Source: Mesorhizobium carmichaelinearum (GTDB lineage: Bacteria > Pseudomonadota > Alphaproteobacteria > Rhizobiales > Rhizobiaceae). From it: a stretch of 64,000 bases of DNA. The translations under genes and the position numbers were made by a program. Shown piece after piece: positions 9,631 through 17,766 of the stretch (the stretch's first letter is position 1; each line of letters starts with the position of its first letter). The stretch is from NCBI RefSeq assembly GCF_900199455.1, contig NZ_FZQR01000003.1, positions 186,001 to 250,000 of the forward strand. The letters run 5' to 3'. Under the pieces are notes generated by a model. It was not told the DNA's origin, ran no database searches, and worked only from the letters and a program-made list of their open reading frames with translations.

Positions 9631-10868
9631 TGCGCCTGCTTGCCCTTCTGCTCGCGGCCACGCTCGGCCTGCAGCCGGCCCTGGCCGACGGCCTGACGCC
9701 CAAGGCCAAGCGCGAGCTCGCCGCCAGGAACGGCGGCGTCGACAATGATCCGGAATATGATCCGGCCACCACCACCCGCATGTTCCGCGTTTCGCCCGGG
9801 CCAAGCTCGCTGCCGCCCGGCCAGGTCGCCTCGCGCATCAAGGACATCGCCCAGCTGCAGAGTTCGCGCGACAACCAGTTGGTCGGCTACGGCCTGGTCA
9901 TCGGCCTCGCCGGCTCGGGCGACAGCCTGCGCAATTCGCCGTTCACCGAGCAGTCGATCCGCGCCATGCTCGAAAACCTCGGCATCGCCACCGAAGGCGG
10001 CAGTGCGCGCGCCAAGAACGTCGCCGCCGTTATCGTCACCGCCAACATGCCGCCCTATGTGCAATCGGGCGCCCGCATCGACATCGACGTCTCCTCGATG
10101 GGCGACGCCACCTCGCTTGCCGGCGGCACGCTGATCATGACGCCGCTGAAGGCGGCGGACGGTGAAATCTATGCCGTCGGCCAGGGCGCGGTCATCGTTT
10201 CCGGCTTCATCGCCCAGGGTCAGGCCCAGCAATTGACGCAAGGCGTGCCGACCGCCGGCCGGGTGCCGAACGGCGCCATTGTCGAGCGTTCGGTGAAGGC
10301 CGAATTCGACGACCAGTCGACGCTGACGCTACAATTGCGCAATCCCGATTTTTCGACCGCCATCCGCATCGCCGACGCGATCAACGATTACACCAGCCAG
10401 CGCTTCGGCATGCGCGTGGCGGGCGAGCGCGATTCCCGCACGGTGCAGATCAGAAGGCCGAAGGGCGTTTCGGCCGCGCGCTTCTATGCCGAGATCGAAA
10501 ACCTGGTAGTAGAATCCGATACGCCGGCCCGCGTCGTCATCGACGAGCGCACCGGCACCATCGTCATTGGCAACGATGTCAAGATCTCGCGCGTCGCCAT
10601 CAGCCACGGCACGCTGACGGTGCGCATAACGGAAGCGCCGCGCGTCGTGCAGCCCGAACCCTTCTCCAAGGGCGAAACCGCCGTCGAGCCGTTCACCGCC
10701 ATCGACGCCAGCCGGCCCAATGGCCGCGTCGCCGTGCTCGACGGGCCAGACCTGCAAACCCTCGTTTCCGGCCTCAACCGCCTCGGCGTCAAGCCGGACG
10801 GCATCATTGCCATCCTGCAAGGCATCAAGTCGGCCGGCGCCCTGCAAGCCGATCTGGTTCTCCAATAG
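9627..10868 (+). CDS. flgI: Flagellar P-ring protein FlgI
   Basis: FlgI builds the periplasmic P ring around the rod in the peptidoglycan layer. The 413-residue precursor has a signal peptide (MMRLLALLLAATLGLQPALA). Typical family stretches are RIKDIAQLQSSRDNQLVGYG, LVIGLAGSGDSLRNSPFTEQ, and the C-terminal LNRLGVKPDGIIAILQGIKS. It is translationally coupled to flgA (ATGA). The mature part starts with an unusually charged segment before the core (about 21-65). Confidence 0.95.
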   Translation: MMRLLALLLAATLGLQPALADGLTPKAKRELAARNGGVDNDPEYDPATTTRMFRVSPGPSSLPPGQVASRIKDIAQLQSSRDNQLVGYGLVIGLAGSGDSLRNSPFTEQSIRAMLENLGIATEGGSARAKNVAAVIVTANMPPYVQSGARIDIDVSSMGDATSLAGGTLIMTPLKAADGEIYAVGQGAVIVSGFIAQGQAQQLTQGVPTAGRVPNGAIVERSVKAEFDDQSTLTLQLRNPDFSTAIRIADAINDYTSQRFGMRVAGERDSRTVQIRRPKGVSAARFYAEIENLVVESDTPARVVIDERTGTIVIGNDVKISRVAISHGTLTVRITEAPRVVQPEPFSKGETAVEPFTAIDASRPNGRVAVLDGPDLQTLVSGLNRLGVKPDGIIAILQGIKSAGALQADLVLQ

Positions 10869-10871
10869 GCG

Positions 10872-11456
10872 ATGCCGATGATCTCTTCCCCCTCATCCCA
10901 TGAAAGACGCCCTCCCCGCGCAATCCTGTTGGCGGCCGCGGCTCTCGCGGCCATGGCCGTTTCCGGCAACGCACATGGCGAGGATGTCGTTCGCCAGGTT
11001 CTGCCCGGAGCGCAGCCCGCGGTGGCACCGCAACAGTTGACCCGGGAAAAGGCGCCGGACCAGAGCGAGATCGAGCGCTTCTGCTCCAACATCGCCGACG
11101 CCGCCCGCGATCGCCGCTATGCCTTGCAGGCCGAGGAGTTGAAGCAGCTGCAGGCCGGCATCGACGAGCGCATGAAAGCGCTGGACGCGAAAAAGGCCGA
11201 ATACGAGACCTGGCTGAAGCGGCGCGAGGTGTTTCTGGCCCGGGCCGAGGACGGCGTCGTCAAGATCTATGCCGGCATGAAGCCGGACGCCGCGGCCGAA
11301 CGCCTGGCAATCGTCAATGCCGACCTGGCCGCGGCCATCTTGATGAAGCTCGATTCACGCAAGGCCAGTGTCATTCTCAACGAAATGGACCAGAAGGCGG
11401 CGGCGACGCTCACCGGCATCATGGCCAGCGCAGCCCGAAGGGTAGATCCGTCATGA
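10872..11456 (+). CDS. motE: MotE, periplasmic chaperone for MotC (MgtE-N-like)
   Basis: In Sinorhizobium meliloti MotE is a periplasmic chaperone needed for folding and stability of MotC. This 194-residue product has an N-terminal signal or anchor (about 17-37, RAILLAAAALAAMAVSGNAH), a Lys/Glu-rich coiled coil (about 78-118), and a C-terminal MgtE-N-like repeat (KPDAAAERLAIVNADLAAAI and then ILNEMDQKAAATLTGIMASA). It lies between flgI and flgH as in other rhizobia and overlaps flgH by four bases. The name rests on synteny and domain pattern. Confidence 0.85.
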   Translation: MPMISSPSSHERRPPRAILLAAAALAAMAVSGNAHGEDVVRQVLPGAQPAVAPQQLTREKAPDQSEIERFCSNIADAARDRRYALQAEELKQLQAGIDERMKALDAKKAEYETWLKRREVFLARAEDGVVKIYAGMKPDAAAERLAIVNADLAAAILMKLDSRKASVILNEMDQKAAATLTGIMASAARRVDPS

Positions 11457-12160
11457 TCCGCAGAATGCTCATCCTGTGCGCGGTCGCGGCGCTGTCCGGC
11501 TGCGGCACCAACCTCAGGGAGGTCGGCAAGGATCCGGCGATGTCTCCGGTCGGTTCCGGCATCGACGGCGGCAACACATCGGCCCTCTACAAATACCCCG
11601 AGCCACCTCGGGCACCGGTGAAGAAATTCTCGCTGTGGGACGATCGCCAGAGCCGCCTCTTCACCGATCCCCGGGCGCTCTCGCAGGGCGACATCCTGAC
11701 CGTCAAGATCAAGATCAACGACCGCGCCAATTTCAAGAACCAGAATGACAGAAGCCGCACCGCCAACCGCAAGCTCGGCTTCGACCTCAGCGCGCAATGG
11801 GACAAGTGGAGCACCGCCGGCAAGGGTGCTGGAGCGCTCAACTCCGCCACGGATACAACGGCCGATGGCGAGATCAAGCGATCGGAAACGCTTGAGCTCA
11901 ATGTCGCGGCGATAGTCGCCGATGTCTTGCCGAACGGCAATCTGATGATCACAGGGTCGCAGGAAGTGCGCGTCAACGCCGAGCTCAGGGTGCTGACCAT
12001 CGCCGGCATCGTGCGGCCGGCCGATATCGGCGCCGAGAACACGATCCCCTACGAACGCATCGCCGAGGCACGCATTTCCTACGGCGGACGCGGCCGCATC
12101 ACCGAGATCCAGCAGCCGGCCTACGGCCAGCAGGTTCTCGACCAGGTTCTTCCGTTCTAG
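11453..12160 (+). CDS. flgH: Flagellar L-ring lipoprotein FlgH
   Basis: FlgH forms the outer-membrane L ring. The 235-residue precursor has a lipoprotein signal peptide with lipobox LSGC, lipidated Cys at residue 17. The core contains the SLWDDRQSRLFTDPRALSQG segment, which leads into GDILTVKIKI, and a C-terminal GGRGRITEIQQPAYGQQVLD stretch, all usual in FlgH. It is coupled to motE by a four-base overlap. Confidence 0.95.
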   Translation: MIRRMLILCAVAALSGCGTNLREVGKDPAMSPVGSGIDGGNTSALYKYPEPPRAPVKKFSLWDDRQSRLFTDPRALSQGDILTVKIKINDRANFKNQNDRSRTANRKLGFDLSAQWDKWSTAGKGAGALNSATDTTADGEIKRSETLELNVAAIVADVLPNGNLMITGSQEVRVNAELRVLTIAGIVRPADIGAENTIPYERIAEARISYGGRGRITEIQQPAYGQQVLDQVLPF

Positions 12161-12180
12161 GGATTGGGGAACAGAGCGCC

Positions 12181-12675
12181 GTGGCCAATGTCGAACAGCT
12201 TCAGCCTCGCAAGGGTCCTTCCCTTGTCGTGCAAGGCGCCGCGCTGCTGGTGGTGACGGCCGCCGCCATCGGCATGGGCTGGATGTCCGGCGGCTATCTC
12301 AAGGGCGTCGGCGCACCGTCATCGGTGCCGGCTGCGCCTGAAAATGAGGGCAAGGTCACCGAACCCGCTGCCGCGCAACAGCCTGGCATGGGGCCGACGC
12401 TTGTCGCGCTGGCGCCGATCACCACCAACATCGCATCCCCCGCCGACACCTGGATCAGGATGGAAGTATCCGTGGTCTATGACGCGCCGCAGCCACCGGC
12501 GATGACGGAGGACATCCATCAGGACCTTCTGGCCTTCGTGCGCACGCTGAAGATGCATCAGGTCGAGGGCGCCAGCGGTTATCAGCACCTGAAAGCCGAT
12601 ATCGAGGAACGCGCCTCGATCCGCAGCCAGGGGCACGCCAAACAAGTTCTCATCAGGACATTGCTGCTCGAATGA
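12181..12675 (+). CDS. fliL: Flagellar basal body-associated protein FliL
   Basis: FliL is a single-pass inner-membrane protein surrounding the stator and supporting torque. The 164-residue product has one span (about 20-40, AALLVVTAAAIGMGWMSGGY) and a periplasmic stomatin-like domain with WIRMEVSVVYDAPQPPAMTE and LLAFVRTLKMHQVEG. The start is GTG at 12181; no ATG occurs in frame before the span, and GGGGA lies 10 bases upstream. It overlaps fliP by four bases. Confidence 0.93.
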   Translation: MANVEQLQPRKGPSLVVQGAALLVVTAAAIGMGWMSGGYLKGVGAPSSVPAAPENEGKVTEPAAAQQPGMGPTLVALAPITTNIASPADTWIRMEVSVVYDAPQPPAMTEDIHQDLLAFVRTLKMHQVEGASGYQHLKADIEERASIRSQGHAKQVLIRTLLLE

Positions 12676-13403
12676 AGAAGTTCCTTCTCGCCGCGGCGCT
12701 GATCGGCGCCGCCACCTCCGTCGCGGCGGCGCAGCAGCTGGACCTGGGCGGCATCGGCAAGGCCGACGGCACCACCGTCGGCTACATCATCCAGATGTTC
12801 GGCCTGCTGACCGTGCTGTCGGTGGCGCCCGGGCTGCTGATCATGGTGACGAGCTTCACCCGTTTCGTCATCGCCTTCTCGATCCTGCGCGCCGGCATCG
12901 GCCTGCAGTCGACGCCGGCAAACCTCATCCTGATTTCGCTGTCGCTGTTCATGACCTTCTATGTCATGGCTCCGACCTTCGATCAGGCCTGGAACACCGG
13001 CGTCAAGCCGCTGATGGACAACCAGATCAGCCAGACCGAGGCGTTCGAGAAGATTTCGGACCCGTTCCGCACCTTCATGCTGCACAATGTGCGCGACAAG
13101 GACTTCGACCTTTTCGCCGATCTCGCCCGCGAGCGCGGCCAGGTCGTTGCCAAAGAGACGGTCGACCTGCGCATCCTGGTTCCCGCCTTCATGATCTCCG
13201 AGATCCGCCGCGGCTTCGAGATCGGCTTCCTGATCGTGCTGCCCTTCCTGGTCATAGACCTGATCGTCGCCACCATCACCATGGCGATGGGCATGATGAT
13301 GCTGCCGCCCACGGTGGTGTCGCTGCCGTTCAAGATCCTTTTCTTTGTCCTGATCGACGGCTGGAACCTGCTCGTCGGCAGCCTGGTGCGATCCTTCAAC
13401 TGA
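12672..13403 (+). CDS. fliP: Flagellar biosynthesis protein FliP (export gate)
   Basis: FliP forms with FliQ and FliR the helical core of the type III export gate in the inner membrane. The 243-residue product has a cleavable signal peptide (ending VAAAQQ), then the hallmark VMTSFTRFVIAFSILRAGIG-like segment (ITMVTSFTRFVI here reads LIMVTSFTRFVI) and the C-terminal FEIGFLIVLPFLVIDLIVAT and MMMLPPTVVSLPFKILFFVL spans. Four membrane segments are visible. It ends the first large rightward operon before the flagellins. Confidence 0.96.
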   Translation: MKKFLLAAALIGAATSVAAAQQLDLGGIGKADGTTVGYIIQMFGLLTVLSVAPGLLIMVTSFTRFVIAFSILRAGIGLQSTPANLILISLSLFMTFYVMAPTFDQAWNTGVKPLMDNQISQTEAFEKISDPFRTFMLHNVRDKDFDLFADLARERGQVVAKETVDLRILVPAFMISEIRRGFEIGFLIVLPFLVIDLIVATITMAMGMMMLPPTVVSLPFKILFFVLIDGWNLLVGSLVRSFN

Positions 13404-13443
13404 CCTCGCCGTCTCGGCCCGAAGCGACGATTGCCCGCAAGGA

Positions 13444-13472
13444 TCGCGCAGTGCGCGAGGCGTCGATTTTTT
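13444..13472 (+). terminator. Weak stem followed by T run after fliP
   Basis: A perfect 7-base stem TCGCGCA/TGCGCGA with a one-base centre (13444-13458) is followed eight bases later by a run of six T (13467-13472). Geometry is not that of a strong intrinsic terminator, because the T run is displaced and the loop would need one opened pair. It may still reduce read-through from fliP into the flagellin gene. Confidence 0.3.
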
Positions 13473-13590
13473 CTCCAATTATTTTTGCTTAACCGTCCAG
13501 TTTAGGTCTTTGGTAGGAACTCGCCGCCATAGTCGCTCGCAGATGGCGGGTGACCCAAACGCAACGGTCATTGGCATGATGCCGCTCCGT

Positions 13591-13611
13591 CATACCGGAC
13601 AAACCGGTATG
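13591..13611 (+). promoter_or_regulatory. Leader hairpin upstream of first flagellin, candidate FlbT-responsive site
   Basis: CATACCGG and CCGGTATG form a perfect 8-base stem around the loop ACAAA, followed by a run of A. It ends 37 bases before the flagellin ATG, inside the presumed 5' untranslated region. FlbT is known to bind flagellin mRNA leaders in Caulobacter and other alphaproteobacteria and flbT is encoded at 28140. The link of this hairpin to FlbT is inference. Confidence 0.5.
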
Positions 13612-13648
13612 TCAAAAAAACACCTGTAAAAGCAAGGTACGAGTAGCC

Positions 13649-14635
13649 ATGGCCAGTATCATGACCAACAGCGCCGCATTGACGGCCCTGCAGAGCCTTA
13701 ACGCCACCCAGAACAACCTCTCGACCACCCAGGCCCGCATCTCGACGGGCTATCGCGTCTCCCAGGCTTCGGACAACGCCGCCTATTGGTCGATCGCCAC
13801 CACCATGCGCTCCGACAATCAGGCCATGTCCACCGTTTCGGACTCGCTCGGCCTCGGCGCTTCGAAGGTCGACACCGCCTACACCGGCATGAACAGCGCG
13901 ATCACCACCATCAACGCGATCCAGCAGAAGCTGACCGGCTCCTATGGTCAGACCGACGCCGCCAAGGAAAAGACCCAGGTCGAAATCGCCGCCCTTCAGG
14001 CACAGCTGAAGGGTTACGCCGACTCCGCCACCTTCTCCGGCACCAACATGCTGTCGGTGTCCACCGCTTCTGGCACGGCCGCCGACGTCAAGGTCGTTTC
14101 GGCCTTCAACCGCAGCTCCACCGGCGCCGTTTCGCTCTCGACGATCGACGTCAACGTGGAGAGCATCAAGCTCTATGACTCCGGCGCCGCGCCGACCGCC
14201 AAGGGCATCCTTGATGCGGCTCGCCTCGGCACCACCGGCGCTACGACCGCCACGGCACAGGTCCCGACCCTGGGTGCTGCTCCCGCGGCCGGCGACACGT
14301 ATTCGGTCGCCAGCCTGTCGATCTTCTCGGGCACCACGGCCGCCAGCGACGCTCAGATCTCGCAGATGATGAACGTCGTCGACGCCGCGCTCAAGGATAT
14401 GACGACCGCCGCCACCAAGCTCGGCGCCGCCAAGAGCTCCATCGACCTGCAGAAGACCTTCACGCAGAGCCTGATGGACTCCATCGACCGCGGCGTTGGC
14501 CAGCTCGTCGACGCCGACATGAACAAGGAATCGACCCGCCTCCAGGCGCTGCAGGTCCAGCAGCAGCTCGGCGTCCAGGCGCTGTCGATCGCCAACGGCT
14601 CGTCGCAGTCGATCCTGTCGCTCTTCCGCGGCTGA
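13649..14635 (+). CDS. flaA: Flagellin (first of two tandem copies)
   Basis: Flagellin is the filament subunit. The 328-residue product has the conserved N-terminal D0/D1 region (QARISTGYRVSQASDNAAYW) and the conserved C-terminal region (QSLMDSIDRGVGQLVDADMN, then QALQVQQQLG), with a short variable centre (about 150-240). There is no signal peptide because it is exported by the flagellar apparatus. Codon use is strongly biased, as expected for a highly expressed gene. The ATG at 13649 starts MASIMTN. An individual leader and a strong terminator show it is a separate transcription unit. The paralogue at 14912 shares nearly the whole terminal regions. Which paralogue name applies is uncertain. 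Confidence 0.95.
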   Translation: MASIMTNSAALTALQSLNATQNNLSTTQARISTGYRVSQASDNAAYWSIATTMRSDNQAMSTVSDSLGLGASKVDTAYTGMNSAITTINAIQQKLTGSYGQTDAAKEKTQVEIAALQAQLKGYADSATFSGTNMLSVSTASGTAADVKVVSAFNRSSTGAVSLSTIDVNVESIKLYDSGAAPTAKGILDAARLGTTGATTATAQVPTLGAAPAAGDTYSVASLSIFSGTTAASDAQISQMMNVVDAALKDMTTAATKLGAAKSSIDLQKTFTQSLMDSIDRGVGQLVDADMNKESTRLQALQVQQQLGVQALSIANGSSQSILSLFRG

Positions 14636-14660
14636 TCGCTCTCAAACGGCTACATCAGAC

Positions 14661-14692
14661 AAACGGGCCGCGCCAAAAGCGCGGCCCGTTTT
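14661..14692 (+). terminator. Strong intrinsic terminator after first flagellin
   Basis: A 13-base stem AAACGGGCCGCGC pairs with GCGCGGCCCGTTT around the loop CAAAA, with a run of T at its 3' end (14689-14692). It lies 26 bases after the flagellin stop. The core GGGCCGCGC stem is the same as in the terminator of the second flagellin. Confidence 0.92.
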
Positions 14693-14756
14693 GCGTTTGC
14701 TCCAGCCCCGCGCAACCCTCGTTTCTTAACCCTCGAAAGCGAGCCTTTAACAGGCC

Positions 14757-14790
14757 GTTAACCATAACGAGCTAGTCATGGTTAACCATA
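14757..14790 (+). promoter_or_regulatory. GTTAACCATA direct repeats upstream of second flagellin
   Basis: The 10-base word GTTAACCATA occurs at 14757-14766 and again at 14781-14790, 24 bases apart, a little over two helical turns. The first copy together with ATGGTTAAC at 14778-14786 also forms a 9-base inverted repeat. It lies about 125-155 bases before the flagellin start, between the previous terminator and the leader, so it is placed like an activator site or a promoter element. No regulator is proven; Rem is one candidate in this window. Confidence 0.45.
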
Positions 14791-14867
14791 GCTTACAACG
14801 GATTGGCGAAACGGCCCGGTCGGGACGACGGCAATCGATGGGCGGGCGACTGGCTCGCGAGGGCAAT

Positions 14868-14890
14868 GCCGGTTTTTGAGAAAGACCGGC
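14868..14890 (+). promoter_or_regulatory. Leader hairpin upstream of second flagellin
   Basis: GCCGGT (14868-14873) pairs with ACCGGC (14885-14890); after one mismatch, TTT pairs with AAA around a GAG loop. It ends 21 bases before the TTG start and just before the AAGGAG ribosome site. It resembles the hairpin before the first flagellin in position and in its CCGG-bearing stem. A role in FlbT-type control of flagellin mRNA is inference. Confidence 0.45.
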
Positions 14891-14911
14891 CCGGAAAAAG
14901 GAGCGAGTTTC

Positions 14912-15982
14912 TTGGCGAGCATCATGACAAACGCTGCGGCGTTGACTGCACTTCAAAGCCTCAACGCCACCAACAAATCGCTTGAGCAGACACAGGCCCG
15001 CATCTCGACGGGCTACAGGGTCTCCCAGGCCTCCGACAACGCCGCCTACTGGTCGATCGCCACGACGATGCGCTCCGACAACGCAGCCTTGTCGACGGTG
15101 CAGGACGCGCTCGGCCTCGGCGCCTCGAAGGTCGACACCGCCTATACCGGCATGAACAATGTTCTGACGTCGATCGGCCAGCTCAAGACCAAGCTGCTCT
15201 CCACCATTGGCCAGACGGCCGCGGCCAAGGCAAAGACGCAGACGGAAATCACCACGCTTCAGGCGCAGATGAAGTCCTTTGCCGATGCCGCCACCTTCTC
15301 GGGCTCGAACTATCTTTCGGTGACGTCGACGCAAGTCGCGGCCCCCAATGACGGCGTTCAAGCCGACGCCAAGATCGTCTCGTCCTTCAACCGCTCCTCC
15401 TCGGGCGCCATCTCGCTCGGAACGATCGACATCGACGTCGAGAGCACGAAACTGTTCGACAACGGTCTCGCGACCGCCGTCAAAAACCAGGGCACACTCG
15501 ACCGCCAGACGTCCGTATACGCGACAGCGGCCGCCCAGACCCTTTACGACAATGCCTATGCGACCTCGATCGCCGGTGGTGGCACGGACATCGCCGCCAA
15601 CACCGCTGGCCAGACGGCCGCGGGCGCGGTGGTCCCCAGGATCGACAACGTTTCCGCCTTCAATCTCGACATCACGGCAGCGGGCGTGACCGACGACATC
15701 ATCACCCAGATGATCGGCAAGATCGACAAGGTCATGAGCCAGCTGACCGACCAGGCCACCATCCTCGGCGCCGCCAAGAGCTCCATCGACCTGCAGAAGA
15801 CCTTCACGCAGAGCCTGATGGACTCCATCGACCGCGGCGTCGGCCAGCTCGTCGATGCCGACATGAACAAGGAATCGACCCGCCTGCAGGCCCTGCAGGT
15901 GCAGCAGCAGCTCGGCATCCAGTCGCTGTCGATCGCCAACAGCTCCTCGCAGTCGATCCTGTCGCTGTTCAAGAACGGCTAA
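14912..15982 (+). CDS. Flagellin (second tandem copy, TTG start)
   Basis: This is a second filament subunit of 356 residues, a paralogue of the flagellin at 13649. The N-terminal region (QARISTGYRVSQASDNAAYW) and the C-terminal region (QSLMDSIDRGVGQLVDADMN) are essentially identical between the two; the centre (about 165-265) is longer and different. The TTG at 14912 is chosen because translation then starts MASIMTNAAALTALQS, matching the paralogue, with AGGAG nine bases upstream. The upstream in-frame ATG at 14876 would add 12 residues inside the leader hairpin and is unlikely; ATG at 14924 is possible. A TTG start could keep this subunit less abundant. Confidence 0.93.
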   Translation: MASIMTNAAALTALQSLNATNKSLEQTQARISTGYRVSQASDNAAYWSIATTMRSDNAALSTVQDALGLGASKVDTAYTGMNNVLTSIGQLKTKLLSTIGQTAAAKAKTQTEITTLQAQMKSFADAATFSGSNYLSVTSTQVAAPNDGVQADAKIVSSFNRSSSGAISLGTIDIDVESTKLFDNGLATAVKNQGTLDRQTSVYATAAAQTLYDNAYATSIAGGGTDIAANTAGQTAAGAVVPRIDNVSAFNLDITAAGVTDDIITQMIGKIDKVMSQLTDQATILGAAKSSIDLQKTFTQSLMDSIDRGVGQLVDADMNKESTRLQALQVQQQLGIQSLSIANSSSQSILSLFKNG

Positions 15983-16020
15983 TCCAGCCGTAGCGGACAG
16001 ATACCCCTCCTTTCAATTCA

Positions 16021-16055
16021 CGGGCCGCGCCGCAAGCGCGGCCCGATTTCATTTT
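16021..16055 (+). terminator. Strong intrinsic terminator after second flagellin
   Basis: CGGGCCGCGC (16021-16030) pairs with GCGCGGCCCG (16036-16045) around the loop CGCAA and is followed by ATTTCATTTT. It lies 38 bases after the stop codon. It separates the flagellin transcript from fliF. Confidence 0.88.
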
Positions 16056-16113
16056 CGCACAAGCTTCGAGGGCTAATGTTCCGGCGGACAATCATGCTGG
16101 GAGTCGCTCTATC

Positions 16114-17763
16114 GTGCCGGAACAGATCCAGAGCATCATCTCGAATCTCCGCGGTTTTGGTGTGAAGCGCCTCGCCATGCTGGCGGGCATCGCCGTTCTG
16201 GTGATGGGCGTCATCGGCATCGCCTCGGTCTACCTCAACCGCCCGGCCTACGACACGCTCTATGTCGGCCTCGACCGTTCCGACGTGAACCAGATCGGCC
16301 TGGTGCTGGGCGAGGCCGGCATCGGCTTCGACGTCGGCGCCGACGGAACCTCCGTGCTGGTGCCGGCCGGCACCACGGCGCAAGCGCGCATGCTGCTTGC
16401 CGAAAAGGGTCTGCCGACCAGCGCCAATGCCGGCTACGAGCTGTTCGACAATGTCGGCGCGATGGGCCTGACCTCGTTCATGCAGCAGATCACCCGCGTG
16501 CGTGCGCTGGAAGGCGAGATCGCCCGCACCATCCAGTCCATATCTGGCATCAAGGCGGCGCGCGTCCACATCGTCATGTCCGAGCGCGCCAATTTCCGCC
16601 GCGACGAACAGCAGCCCTCGGCATCGGTGGTCATCCGCTATGCCGGCATCGACGCCGAGAAGAGCGCCCAGTCGATCCGCCATCTCGTTGCCGCCGCCGT
16701 GCCCGGCCTGTCGGCCGACAAGGTGACGGTGCTCGATTCCAACGGCAACCTCTTGGCCGCGGGCGATGATCCCTCCAACACCAGCGCGGCCCGCACGCTC
16801 GGTGTCGAGCAGACCGTGGAGGCGCAGATCGGCGACAACATCCGCCGCGCGCTCACCCCCTATCTCGGGCCCGACAATTTCCGCGCCAGCGTGAAGGCCG
16901 AGGTCAACACCGACACCCGCCAGACTGAAGAAACCATTTTCGATCCGAATTCACGTGTCGAGCGCTCGGTGCAGTCGGTGCGTGCCAATGAAAACAGCAA
17001 CCAGAAGCAGGCTTCGACCCCGGCAAGCGTCGAACAGAACCTGCCGGAGACCCAGGCGACCAGCACCGAGGGTCCGCAGACCACTTCTGCGAACGACCGC
17101 AAGGAAGAGATCACCAATTACGAGATCAACTCCAAGAAGATCGCCACGGTCTCCAACGGCTACACCGTCACCAAGATGTCGATCGCCGTCGTCGTCAATC
17201 AGGACCGGCTGAAGACGATCCTGGGCAAGGACGCAACCCCGGAGCAGATCGCCAAGCGCGTCGCCGAGATCCAGAAGATGGTAAGTTCCGCCACCGGCCT
17301 CGACGACAAGCGCGGCGACGTCATCGACGTCTCGGCCGTCGAATTCATCGACGGGCTGGACGGCGAGGCGATCCCGCAGGCTGGGATGCTGGATTCCATC
17401 GGCCAGCACGCCGGCACGCTGATCAACGCCGGCGCTTTCATCGTCGTGGTGTTCCTGGTGGCCTTCTTCGGCCTGCGGCCGATGGCGGCGGCGCTGACGG
17501 CAAGAGCGACGCCCGCTTTGTCGGGCCCCAATTTCGATGAAGTCCAGCGTTCGCTGCCGACACCGGAGGCAGCCGCTTCCACCGATGCGGGTGCCGCCAT
17601 CGGCGCCTTGCCCGGCTCGCGGCCCGGCATCACGCCGCTCGATGATCTTCGCCAGAAGATCAGGCCAGCGCCACAGGAGCGGCTCGCCCGCATGGTCGAC
17701 CTCAATGAGGAGCGCACCGCGCAGATCCTGCGCAAATGGGCGGCCCAGGAAGTCGCGGCGTAA
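16114..17763 (+). CDS. fliF: Flagellar MS-ring protein FliF
   Basis: FliF forms the inner-membrane MS ring on which rotor and export gate are built. The 549-residue product has a first span at about 22-43 (MLAGIAVLVMGVIGIASVYL), a YscJ-type ring-building motif region (VLGEAGIGFDV, LLAEKGLPTSANAGYELFD), a second span at about 430-450 (AGAFIVVVFLVAFFGLRPMA) and a C-terminal FliG-binding tail with ERLARMVDLNEERTAQILRK. The start is GTG at 16114 with GGGAG upstream; this gives MPEQIQSIISNLRGFG. In S. meliloti fliF sits near visNR; here it follows the flagellins and heads the fliF-fliH-motBCD block. Confidence 0.95.
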   Translation: MPEQIQSIISNLRGFGVKRLAMLAGIAVLVMGVIGIASVYLNRPAYDTLYVGLDRSDVNQIGLVLGEAGIGFDVGADGTSVLVPAGTTAQARMLLAEKGLPTSANAGYELFDNVGAMGLTSFMQQITRVRALEGEIARTIQSISGIKAARVHIVMSERANFRRDEQQPSASVVIRYAGIDAEKSAQSIRHLVAAAVPGLSADKVTVLDSNGNLLAAGDDPSNTSAARTLGVEQTVEAQIGDNIRRALTPYLGPDNFRASVKAEVNTDTRQTEETIFDPNSRVERSVQSVRANENSNQKQASTPASVEQNLPETQATSTEGPQTTSANDRKEEITNYEINSKKIATVSNGYTVTKMSIAVVVNQDRLKTILGKDATPEQIAKRVAEIQKMVSSATGLDDKRGDVIDVSAVEFIDGLDGEAIPQAGMLDSIGQHAGTLINAGAFIVVVFLVAFFGLRPMAAALTARATPALSGPNFDEVQRSLPTPEAAASTDAGAAIGALPGSRPGITPLDDLRQKIRPAPQERLARMVDLNEERTAQILRKWAAQEVAA

Positions 17764-17766
17764 ACC

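Larger units (their letters stand above)
13404..13648 (+). promoter_or_regulatory. Promoter and leader region of the first flagellin gene
   Basis: This 245-base region must hold the promoter of the flagellin at 13649. It is the least GC-rich stretch nearby (about 13467-13510, with ATTTTTGCTTAACCGTCC). A TTAACC element is present at about 13490, also found upstream of the second flagellin. The final third contains a leader hairpin (13591-13611). No enteric sigma-28 consensus is evident, in keeping with rhizobia lacking that system. Confidence 0.5.

Noticed and set aside
12582..13478. Minus-strand frame opposite fliP
   Set aside because: Antisense of a gene identified by strong motifs; the product is Asp/His/Gln-rich noise.
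14876..14911. Upstream ATG as start of the second flagellin
   Set aside because: It would add residues unrelated to the paralogue and lies within a leader hairpin without a ribosome site.
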